A stretch of DNA of 5,916 nucleotides from Nitrosopumilaceae archaeon (GTDB lineage: Archaea > Thermoproteota > Nitrososphaeria > Nitrososphaerales > Nitrosopumilaceae), in assembly GCA_013330055.1 (NCBI GenBank), contig DUJB01000076.1, positions 45,756 through 51,671 of the forward strand, read 5' to 3'. Made by a program: the position numbers and the translations under genes. Positions 1-4,250 of this stretch are shown piece by piece. Numbering within the stretch: position 1 is the first letter of the stretch; each line of letters begins with the position of its first letter. The notes under the pieces were generated by a model. The model searched no databases. It was not told the DNA's origin and was given only the letters and a program-made list of their open reading frames with translations.

Positions 1-95
1 TTATTTCCCACACACCCCACAGTTTGTTTAGTTTTACATTAGTTTGTCCTGGATTCATTTCTAAGAAAAACAAGATAGCAAAAATTTTGTATCAT

Positions 96-109
96 TTCCA
101 TTCTTGGGA
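96..109 (+). promoter_or_regulatory. Candidate operator dyad upstream of the first exported-protein gene
   Basis: The site reads TTCCA-TTCT-TGGGA, an inverted repeat with one mismatch in the arms. It begins 51 nt before the ATG at 147 and ends about 8 nt before the TATA-like element. The same dyad form occurs at the same distance before the gene at 624. A role as a transcription factor site is inferred from this shared position only. Confidence 0.4.
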
Positions 110-117
110 GATGGATA

Positions 118-125
118 TTAAATAT
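118..125 (+). promoter_or_regulatory. TATA-like promoter element of the first exported-protein gene
   Basis: TTAAATAT is centred about 25 nt upstream of the ATG at 147. This is the spacing expected for an archaeal TATA box driving a leaderless mRNA. It supports 147 as the start codon over the more upstream in-frame starts at 24 and 111. Confidence 0.5.
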
Positions 126-146
126 TTTAAAGATCTAAATTCCTCA

Positions 147-398
147 ATGAATTCAAAAACCATTTTGGGCATTTCGTTTACTAGTGTATTTTTGCTTTCT
201 ATAATTTCAGTTGCAACTGCAATACAAGCTGACGCAGTATTCAAAGTGAAACATTTGCCCGAATTTAAAACTACAAAATCTAGCGATATTGAGAGATTGA
301 AAACAGATATGCCAAGTGAAAATTTAGACCTTGCAAGTTTTGATGTTGAGGCACAAATTTCAGAGTCTTCTATTTTAAACAAACAATTAAAGAATTAA
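147..398 (+). CDS. Small exported or membrane-anchored protein of unknown function (83 aa)
   Basis: I do not recognise a family. The protein begins MNSKTILGISF and has a hydrophobic stretch at about residues 5-24, followed by small residues around AIQADA. This fits a Sec signal peptide or an N-terminal membrane anchor. The rest, about 55 residues, is polar, rich in Lys, Ser, Asp and Glu, has no cysteine, and probably lies outside the cell. The frame is open further upstream, to a TTG at 24 and an ATG at 111. I chose 147 because the hydrophobic segment then sits at the N-terminus and a TATA-like element lies 25 nt upstream, as for a leaderless transcript. It stands alone: a hairpin directly follows the stop codon, and the next + strand gene has its own promoter. 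A start at 111 would give 95 aa. That it is a real gene is likely but not certain. Confidence 0.6.
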   Translation: MNSKTILGISFTSVFLLSIISVATAIQADAVFKVKHLPEFKTTKSSDIERLKTDMPSENLDLASFDVEAQISESSILNKQLKN

Positions 399-436
399 TT
401 TTTCTTAATTAACCGAGAGAACATAATTAAGAAAAA
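399..436 (+). terminator. Perfect 13-bp hairpin directly after the stop codon
   Basis: TTTTTCTTAATTA (399-411) is the exact reverse complement of 424-436, with a 12-nt loop between. It begins at the first base after the TAA of the preceding gene. The stem has little G/C but is long, and the T-rich left arm could end transcription. It may act as a terminator or mRNA 3' end stabiliser. The right arm gives a T-run only on the - strand, so it is not a classic intrinsic terminator. Confidence 0.5.
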
Positions 437-475
437 ATTCAGGATAGTTCAATCATAAGAAAGATGCTGATAAAA

Positions 476-489
476 TTCCATTTTTGGAA
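476..489 (+). promoter_or_regulatory. Distal candidate operator dyad, perfect arms
   Basis: TTCCA-TTTT-TGGAA is a perfect inverted repeat with a 4-nt centre. It lies 96 bp upstream of the related dyad at 572 and is in a 225-nt stretch without a gene. Together the two copies form a 14-bp inverted repeat (478-491 with 570-583). It could be a second binding site for the regulator of the gene at 624. An AT-rich tract at 491-505 could also be a weak TATA for a short transcript, but no convincing ORF follows. Confidence 0.4.
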
Positions 490-571
490 AAAATTAATCA
501 TAAAAGTGTGAATGTAAAATGTGGTATACAACAGATTATTTTCTGTAAAAATTGCAGTTTTAAAATTTGTT

Positions 572-585
572 TTCCAAAAATGGCA
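572..585 (+). promoter_or_regulatory. Proximal candidate operator dyad upstream of the second exported-protein gene
   Basis: TTCCA-AAAA-TGGCA is an inverted repeat with one mismatch. It begins 52 nt before the ATG at 624 and ends 7 nt before the TATA box. In archaea a site just upstream of BRE/TATA is typical for an activator; this role is inferred. Confidence 0.45.
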
Positions 586-592
586 GACCAGG

Positions 593-602
593 TTTATAAA
601 TA
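593..602 (+). promoter_or_regulatory. TATA box for a leaderless transcript of the gene at 624
   Basis: TTTATAAATA is centred about 27 nt upstream of the ATG at 624, which is the normal archaeal distance from TATA to transcription start. No Shine-Dalgarno sequence lies between them. The mRNA therefore probably begins at or within a few bases of the start codon. Confidence 0.75.
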
Positions 603-623
603 TTTCAAACCATACGCCTTTTA

Positions 624-1115
624 ATGACAACAAAAATAATCTTAGCGGCATCAATGGTTGCAGTTTTTGCAGTTTCAATGTTTGGTGCTGCATTTGCCTC
701 AGGTCATCTAGCAGTAGTAGACTCGTCAGTTTCTAAACAGGGTGTTTATACTACCACCGTAACTGTAAGTGCAGACATTCCTACCGACACGGATGAAAAT
801 TTTGGATATGCATGGTTCACTGATAAAGGTGTCCTTGTAGCGACAAGCCATCCCGTCGCAGTTGACAGCGTAGGACAAAAGGAAGCTGGTGATTTTCACA
901 CTCATCTTGTACAACTTGAAGCAACAGGTGATTGTACGAGTGGTCTGGCAGTTGGTTCCCTTACCAAACATCAAATTGGAAGGGTAAGTGTTGACGGTAG
1001 TGTCTTAACAATCAATAATATTCCGCCAGGTCAAACAGGCGTAATATCAGAAGGGGCCTTAGCATTTACACTGTCACTTGAAAATGATAGAGTCTGTGTA
1101 AATCCTGTGGTTTAA
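624..1115 (+). CDS. Secreted protein of unknown function with Sec signal peptide (163 aa)
   Basis: The N-terminus (Lys4, hydrophobic core at about residues 5-22, then AFA before Ser26) is a clear Sec signal peptide with an AxA cleavage site after Ala25. The mature part of about 138 residues is rich in Val, Thr, Ser and Gly and looks like an all-beta fold. It has only two cysteines, Cys104 and Cys158, which could form a disulfide outside the cell. It also has several histidines, including an HTH triplet at 92-94. I do not recognise the family, and metal binding by the histidines is only a possibility. No second membrane segment is visible, so it is probably released or attached to the S-layer. 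The start is supported by the TATA box 27 nt upstream, which implies a leaderless mRNA. It is monocistronic, with its own hairpin terminator, and convergent to the zinc-ribbon gene. Confidence 0.85.
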   Translation: MTTKIILAASMVAVFAVSMFGAAFASGHLAVVDSSVSKQGVYTTTVTVSADIPTDTDENFGYAWFTDKGVLVATSHPVAVDSVGQKEAGDFHTHLVQLEATGDCTSGLAVGSLTKHQIGRVSVDGSVLTINNIPPGQTGVISEGALAFTLSLENDRVCVNPVV

Positions 1116-1139
1116 CAAAGACCACAAAATCTATTTTTT
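1106..1139 (+). terminator. Hairpin plus T6 terminator of the secreted-protein gene
   Basis: TGTGGT (1106-1111) pairs with ACCACA (1121-1126), with further weak pairs inside the loop. The hairpin overlaps the TAA at 1113-1115 and is followed by T6 at 1134-1139. The T-run alone would suffice in many archaea. Confidence 0.55.
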
Positions 1140-1190
1140 ATAGGGTTTAGCTTTTATTCGTAACAAGAATTCTTTTGGTATCTTTAACTA

Positions 1191-1252
1191 GGTAATGGGG
1201 GTGTTTTACCCATTGGCTCGCATACACACGCACGAACGTTAAACCCCCCTCC
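1191..1252 (+). other. G/C-rich structured element between convergent genes, possible small RNA or 15-codon ORF
   Basis: In a very AT-rich gap, this stretch contains a G5 run and a C6 run. AATGGG (1194-1199) can pair with CCCATT (1209-1214). Alternatively G5-T-GTTT (1197-1206) can pair with AAAC6 (1241-1249) around one bulge, and the two pairings exclude each other. On the + strand an ATG at 1195 opens a 15-codon frame, MGVFYPLARIHTHER, ending in TAA at 1240-1242. AGGT lies too close to this ATG to be a normal ribosome site. Transcription and strand are not known. Confidence 0.35.
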
Positions 1253-1268
1253 AAAAATCGATTTTCTG

Positions 1269-1274
1269 AAAAAA
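1269..1274 (-). terminator. T-run downstream of the zinc-ribbon gene
   Basis: On the - strand this is T6, about 45 nt after the zinc-ribbon stop codon, in a T-rich stretch next to the 12-bp palindrome AAAATCGATTTT (1254-1265). Poly-T tracts end transcription in archaea. No strong stem precedes it on this strand. Confidence 0.35.
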
Positions 1275-1318
1275 TGACTTTATGCGTAAATTATAGAAAA
1301 TTATCAGGGGTTGAGCTT

Positions 1319-1561
1319 TTATGAAGGAATCTTTTCTCTTGCCTTAACTATCTCTATTTCTACAGTTTCAATTGGCTCTTCAACAACATTTCGTCTAATT
1401 GAAAACATCTTTGGTTTATCAAAATCTTTAGTACAGTCTGGACACGCATAAACCAAAACCCTGTATTCGTTTGGAGCTTTTGGATTGGAAAGGCGGGGGT
1501 AATACACTAATCTTCCCCCACAATCGACGCAATATCTATTGGCACGTCGTATTCTGGCCAA
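1319..1561 (-). CDS. Small zinc-ribbon protein of unknown function (80 aa)
   Basis: Two CxxC knuckles, Cys11-x2-Cys14 (CVDC) and Cys40-x2-Cys43 (CPDC), are separated by 25 residues. This is the layout of a one-zinc ribbon. The N-terminus, MARIRRANR, is strongly basic, and the C-terminal third (from about residue 58) is charged with alternating Glu, Val and Ile. Such a protein could bind nucleic acid, the ribosome or RNA polymerase, but nothing here fixes its role and I do not recognise a named family. The start is TTG: it lies 5 nt after a perfect GGAGGT on the - strand, the frame has no ATG nearby upstream, and the first Cys pair follows closely. The gene is on the same strand as tRNA-Asn and the ribosomal operon, 202 nt downstream of the tRNA, and convergent to the secreted-protein gene. 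The leader holds several palindromes listed separately. Confidence 0.8.
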   Translation of the reverse strand: MARIRRANRYCVDCGGRLVYYPRLSNPKAPNEYRVLVYACPDCTKDFDKPKMFSIRRNVVEEPIETVEIEIVKAREKIPS

Positions 1562-1566
1562 TGCGA

Positions 1567-1572
1567 ACCTCC
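1567..1572 (-). promoter_or_regulatory. Strong ribosome-binding site deciding a TTG start
   Basis: GGAGGT on the - strand is 5 nt before the TTG at 1561-1559. It is a full match to the anti-Shine-Dalgarno end of archaeal 16S rRNA. It shows that this gene has a leader, unlike the two leaderless + strand genes. Confidence 0.8.
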
Positions 1573-1599
1573 TGCATAAGTCATAATGTAGCGATCAGT

Positions 1600-1620
1600 A
1601 TTAGATCTAGCTAGTCTAAT
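1600..1620 (-). repeat. 21-nt near-perfect palindrome in the zinc-ribbon leader
   Basis: ATTAGA (1600-1605) pairs with TCTAAT (1615-1620), and the centre is the self-complementary CTAGCTAG (1607-1614), with one unpaired T at 1606. It lies about 28 nt upstream of the GGAGGT site, so it is either an operator near the transcription start or a leader hairpin. Confidence 0.5.
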
Positions 1621-1651
1621 AGTATGAACAGAAATGTGATCATGAATAATC

Positions 1652-1676
1652 TTTCAAATTTCGGGTTTTGAAATAT
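1652..1676. repeat. Palindromic repeat copy A
   Basis: TTTCAAA (1652-1658) and TTTGAAA (1667-1673) form an inverted repeat around an 8-nt centre. The 25 nt match copy B (1733-1757) at 21 of 25 positions in direct orientation, 81 bp apart. The 15-mer TTTTGAAATATATTA (1666-1680) is also the exact reverse complement of 1726-1740. Confidence 0.6.
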
Positions 1677-1729
1677 ATTACATTAAACATGTGAAATATA
1701 TCGATCTGATTTGCCATAAATAAAATAAT

Positions 1730-1757
1730 ATATTTCAAAATTCGAATTTAGAAATAT
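1730..1757. repeat. 28-bp near-perfect palindrome, copy B, just past tRNA-Asn
   Basis: Arms ATATTTC and GAAATAT flank the perfect 12-bp palindrome AAATTCGAATTT (1738-1749). Only the A/A pair at 1737/1750 fails. It starts 6 nt beyond the tRNA 3' end and on the - strand is followed by a T-rich tract. It could be the tRNA terminator, an operator for the zinc-ribbon promoter, or a recombinase-type site of 11-6-11 layout. Confidence 0.6.
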
Positions 1758-1763
1758 CAAAGG

Positions 1764-1837
1764 CGCCGCCCGTCAGACTTGAACTGACGACCAGCTGATT
1801 AACAGTCAGCTGCTCTACCACGCTGAGCTAGGGCGGC
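1764..1837 (-). tRNA. tRNA-Asn (anticodon GUU)
   Basis: The 74 nt fold into a full cloverleaf. The acceptor stem is GCCGCCC with GGGCGGC, with discriminator G at 1764. The D stem is GCTC/GAGC with loop AGCGTGGTA. The anticodon stem is GCTGA/TCAGC with loop CTGTTAA, giving anticodon GTT at the centre of the loop. The variable loop is 5 nt, and the T stem GTCAG/CTGAC carries loop TTCAAGT. No intron is present. The 3' CCA is not encoded: the next bases read CCT, so CCA would be added after transcription. It lies 46 nt downstream of rpl6 on the same strand and has a TATA-like element of its own in that gap. Confidence 0.97.
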
Positions 1838-1864
1838 AACAGACTTTGTTCCTAGTACATTCGG

Positions 1865-1872
1865 ATTTAATC
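1865..1872 (-). promoter_or_regulatory. TATA-like element upstream of tRNA-Asn
   Basis: GATTAAAT on the - strand lies about 31 nt before the mature 5' end of the tRNA, between it and rpl6. Transcription could begin a few bases upstream of the tRNA. Read-through from the ribosomal operon followed by RNase P processing is an alternative. Confidence 0.4.
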
Positions 1873-1883
1873 TTTTGCTAAAA

Positions 1884-2441
1884 TTATTTTTCTATACCGG
1901 GAGTTTTTTCGAAAAGATAAATTCCGTCAAGAAATACCCTGTGATCTTTATTTTTGACTTTGGTATTTTGTTGTAAACTTGCAGCTGTTTGAGAAACATC
2001 CGTTAGCACTGGACCTGTTAATATGACATCATCTCCTTTTGTAACGACTTTGGTATCACCTCGGATTTTTGATACTCGTGGGGCTCGTTCGCCTTGGAAA
2101 TTTTCAACCAAAATATTTCCATCTTTTATTTTAATTGTTATTGGAAAGTGCGCATATACAATTTTCATCTTAAAGGTATAGCCTTTTTGAACGCCTTCTA
2201 TGAGAGATTTGATGATTGATTGCGCAGTATTGAATATAGCATAGTCATGTTTTCTGTTTCCAATTGATTTTAGTACAACATTTTTACCATCGACGCTGAG
2301 ATCTACTGGTATTTTTTTGAAGTCTTTTCTTGTTTTTCCAAGCTGACCTTCTACATATAGCATCCTTTTTGTCAGAGCAACCTTAACTTTGTCAGGTACA
2401 GGTATTGTTGTTTCGTGAATTTCAATTTGCTTAGTAGACAT
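1884..2441 (-). CDS. rpl6: Large subunit ribosomal protein L6 (uL6), 185 aa
   Basis: L6 binds 23S rRNA near the factor-binding centre of the 50S subunit. The protein has the archaeal length and the usual two similar halves. The N-terminal half begins at about residue 6 with EIHETTIPVPDKVKV and contains VEGQLGKTRKDF. The C-terminal half contains YAHFPITIKIKDGNILVENF followed by GERAPRVSKI, the typical L6 region. The start ATG overlaps the last 11 nt of rps8, so translation is probably coupled; GGGAGG and AGGA lie upstream inside rps8. It is the last ribosomal gene visible. After it come a 46-nt gap and tRNA-Asn instead of rpl32e and rpl19e, which follow in many archaeal operons. Confidence 0.96.
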   Translation of the reverse strand: MSTKQIEIHETTIPVPDKVKVALTKRMLYVEGQLGKTRKDFKKIPVDLSVDGKNVVLKSIGNRKHDYAIFNTAQSIIKSLIEGVQKGYTFKMKIVYAHFPITIKIKDGNILVENFQGERAPRVSKIRGDTKVVTKGDDVILTGPVLTDVSQTAASLQQNTKVKNKDHRVFLDGIYLFEKTPGIEK

Positions 2442-2823
2442 ATCCTATCAATAATCCTCCCAATCTTTTCTTTACTGCTTCGTGATGAGACATGACTCCC
2501 TGATTCGTAGTCACAATTAGCATGCCTCTAGAATACGCCGGAAGATATTGTTGCTCCCAACTGACATATTCGTCTTTTTTGACTTTGAATCGTGGTGTGA
2601 TGGCACCGCATTTGGTTATTTTTGCTAAAAGATGAATCTTGAACTTGCCCCCTTTTTTATCGTCAACATGTTCAAATTCTCCAATGTATTTGTGATTTTG
2701 TAGGGTTTTTAACACCTCCATAGCGAGTTTTGATGAGGGCAATACAACGCACTCGCCTTTCCTTCTGGCTTCCGTATTGAATAAAGTCACAAATAAGTTT
2801 GCAATGATATTATTTGATGGCAT
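2431..2823 (-). CDS. rps8: Small subunit ribosomal protein S8 (uS8), 130 aa
   Basis: S8 binds the central domain of 16S rRNA early in 30S assembly. The length equals that of archaeal S8. The N-terminal region (NIIANLFVTLFNTEARRKGECVV, about 5-27) leads into an HKYIGEFEHVDD stretch. The C-terminal signature region, about 98-115, reads GMLIVTTNQGVMSHHEAVKK and corresponds to the conserved STSxGVMxHxEA segment, with TNQ in place of the usual Ser-rich turn. The ATG is 3 nt after the rps14 stop, and the end overlaps rpl6 by 11 nt. Confidence 0.96.
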   Translation of the reverse strand: MPSNNIIANLFVTLFNTEARRKGECVVLPSSKLAMEVLKTLQNHKYIGEFEHVDDKKGGKFKIHLLAKITKCGAITPRFKVKKDEYVSWEQQYLPAYSRGMLIVTTNQGVMSHHEAVKKRLGGLLIGYVY

Positions 2824-2826
2824 TTT

Positions 2827-3006
2827 TTATCTAAACTTCCTAAATCCTAGTGATACAGCAACTTCTCTAAAGCAGCGTCGGCACAGATCCAAATCATACT
2901 TTTGAATCACGGCATTGTAATCTCCACATCGCTTACACCAACGTGAACCTTTACCAAATTTATGTACTGTTCTTCCTGTTATTTTGTAATCACGAATTTT
3001 TACCAA
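2827..3006 (-). CDS. rps14: Small subunit ribosomal protein S14 (uS14), zinc-ribbon form, 59 aa, TTG start
   Basis: S14 sits in the 30S head and contacts 16S rRNA. The protein begins [20 protein letters not shown] and ends LGFRKFR. Four cysteines, Cys24-x2-Cys27 (CKRC) and Cys42-x2-Cys45 (CRRC), make the zinc site of the short archaeal/eukaryotic type. The start must be TTG at 3006-3004: an in-frame TAA lies only 9 nt upstream, no ATG is available, and the conserved basic N-terminus follows at once. GAGGT lies 8 nt before it, within the end of rpl5. The gene begins 1 nt after the rpl5 stop codon and ends 3 nt before rps8. It is short enough to be missed by automated ORF calling. Confidence 0.95.
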   Translation of the reverse strand: MVKIRDYKITGRTVHKFGKGSRWCKRCGDYNAVIQKYDLDLCRRCFREVAVSLGFRKFR

Positions 3007-3007
3007 T

Positions 3008-3529
3008 TTACATTACCTCTATTCCGAATTCTTTCGTTAGAAATGCCTTTGCATCTTCACTCGTAATTCTATGATTATTACCCACGCTTGCTTTGTGTTT
3101 GCTTCTAAATCTAATGTTAAACCCTGGTCTTTCCAAAGAGATTGAAACATTTAGCCCCAAAATTCCAATTTGAGGATCATATTTTACTCCAGGAATGTCT
3201 ATGTGCTCTTTTATTCCAAATGACAGATTTCCAAAATCGTCAAATGATGATCCTTTCATCTGATTTCCTTTTGCAGTAAAGAGTCTTTTGATAAGTTCAA
3301 TTGCAGGTTGTCGTCGCAGGGTTACAGCCACACCTATTGGTTCGCCTTTATGAACTCCCCAATCTCTTTGAGTAGCTTTAGCATTGCGTGAATTTGGTTT
3401 TTGTCCAGCGATCTGTTCCAAAGCTAGTTTTGCCTGTTCTATTGGTTCTCCAGATTTTCCAACACCCATATTTAAGACAACTTTGGCAATTGAAATTTTC
3501 TTCATTGTGTTTTCTAGTTTTTGCGACAT
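3008..3529 (-). CDS. rpl5: Large subunit ribosomal protein L5 (uL5), 173 aa
   Basis: L5 binds 5S rRNA and helps place it in the central protuberance of the 50S subunit. The sequence has the conserved N-terminal [20 protein letters not shown] (about 13-32), then [31 protein letters not shown], and the archaeal [16 protein letters not shown] region followed by [14 protein letters not shown]. The length is normal for archaeal L5. The ATG is separated from the rps4e stop by 4 nt. A second Met at residue 9 (MKKISIAK) is an alternative start, but the first ATG fits operon spacing better. Confidence 0.97.
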   Translation of the reverse strand: MSQKLENTMKKISIAKVVLNMGVGKSGEPIEQAKLALEQIAGQKPNSRNAKATQRDWGVHKGEPIGVAVTLRRQPAIELIKRLFTAKGNQMKGSSFDDFGNLSFGIKEHIDIPGVKYDPQIGILGLNVSISLERPGFNIRFRSKHKASVGNNHRITSEDAKAFLTKEFGIEVM

Positions 3530-3533
3530 GTTA

Positions 3534-4250
3534 TCACTCTATTTGTATTACCGGTTTATCTTTTCCTACTGCCATAATAAGATCGGTTGGAATTTCAATT
3601 TGTCTTTCACCAATGTTTACAGCAGCACGTCTTGGGAGAACAAATGAACCTTCTTTAATTTCATCAACTTTTCCTATGTGACCTGCATTGATTCCACTTG
3701 TGACTATGACTCTAGATCCTTTTTCTAGTTTAATCACATCAAGAATTTTTTGTTCTGGTATCTGCATTACACATGAATCATCCACGTTTACTTTAGTATC
3801 AGAGATGAGAGAACGTCCATCATGAAACCCAAGTTGCGTCTTTGAACCTTTTATTGTTAGCTTACTTGTTACTTTAACAATCTTCTTTGTTTTTTCTGAA
3901 GAATTTATCACAATTGGTTGCAGTACCATTGAATTTTTTGGTACCAATCTGTATACGTCAGATAAACCATCAAGTTCAACTACATCCATAAGACCAATTC
4001 CATGATGAAGTGATTTTCGTATAACGCCATCTACTTTGATTTTTCCACCATAAATAGCAGATTTTGCTTCTCTTAGAGTAGTTGCTAATTTTAGAGTGTC
4101 CCGAATAAACACAGCACTTGGAATTGCAGCATGTTTTGAATGCCCACCTGGTCTAACAGTTACAACGAATCGATCGTCCTTTCTTGTAATGCCCCAGAAG
4201 ATGGGCGACATTTGTCTTTTCAGTTTCTTGCTACCTGCGATGCTAACCAT
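3534..4250 (-). CDS. rps4e: Small subunit ribosomal protein S4e (eS4), 238 aa
   Basis: This protein is found in archaea and eukaryotes but not in bacteria, so it fixes the domain of the organism. The order is as in the family: a basic N-terminus (GSKKLKRQMSPIFWGI), RPGGHSKHAAIP at about 33-44, an S4-type RNA-binding domain at about 42-95 (EAKSAIYGGKIKVDGVIRK), the central eS4 domain with FHDGRS at 142-147, and a KOW motif at about 176-205 (KGSRVIVTSGINAGHIGKV). The start ATG shares one base with the rpl24 stop (TAATG), and AGGAG lies 8 nt upstream. Confidence 0.97.
   Translation of the reverse strand: MVSIAGSKKLKRQMSPIFWGITRKDDRFVVTVRPGGHSKHAAIPSAVFIRDTLKLATTLREAKSAIYGGKIKVDGVIRKSLHHGIGLMDVVELDGLSDVYRLVPKNSMVLQPIVINSSEKTKKIVKVTSKLTIKGSKTQLGFHDGRSLISDTKVNVDDSCVMQIPEQKILDVIKLEKGSRVIVTSGINAGHIGKVDEIKEGSFVLPRRAAVNIGERQIEIPTDLIMAVGKDKPVIQIE

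Noticed and set aside
1..110. Possible C-terminal end of a gene entering from the left edge
   Set aside because: No frame gives a recognisable protein end, and the sequence is AT-rich with a C/A-rich patch at 6-22.
24..146. N-terminal extension of the first + strand gene back to a TTG at 24
   Set aside because: It would bury the export signal 40 residues inside the protein, and the TATA-like element and dyad would fall within the coding region.
439..974. Minus-strand frames of 84 and 82 codons across the secreted-protein region
   Set aside because: They lie opposite the promoter and the secreted-protein gene, have no ribosome site, and do not resemble any protein family.
1764..1837. tRNA-Asn as an integration site of a mobile element
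   Set aside because: No second copy of the tRNA 3' end, integrase or phage-like gene is present in the window.
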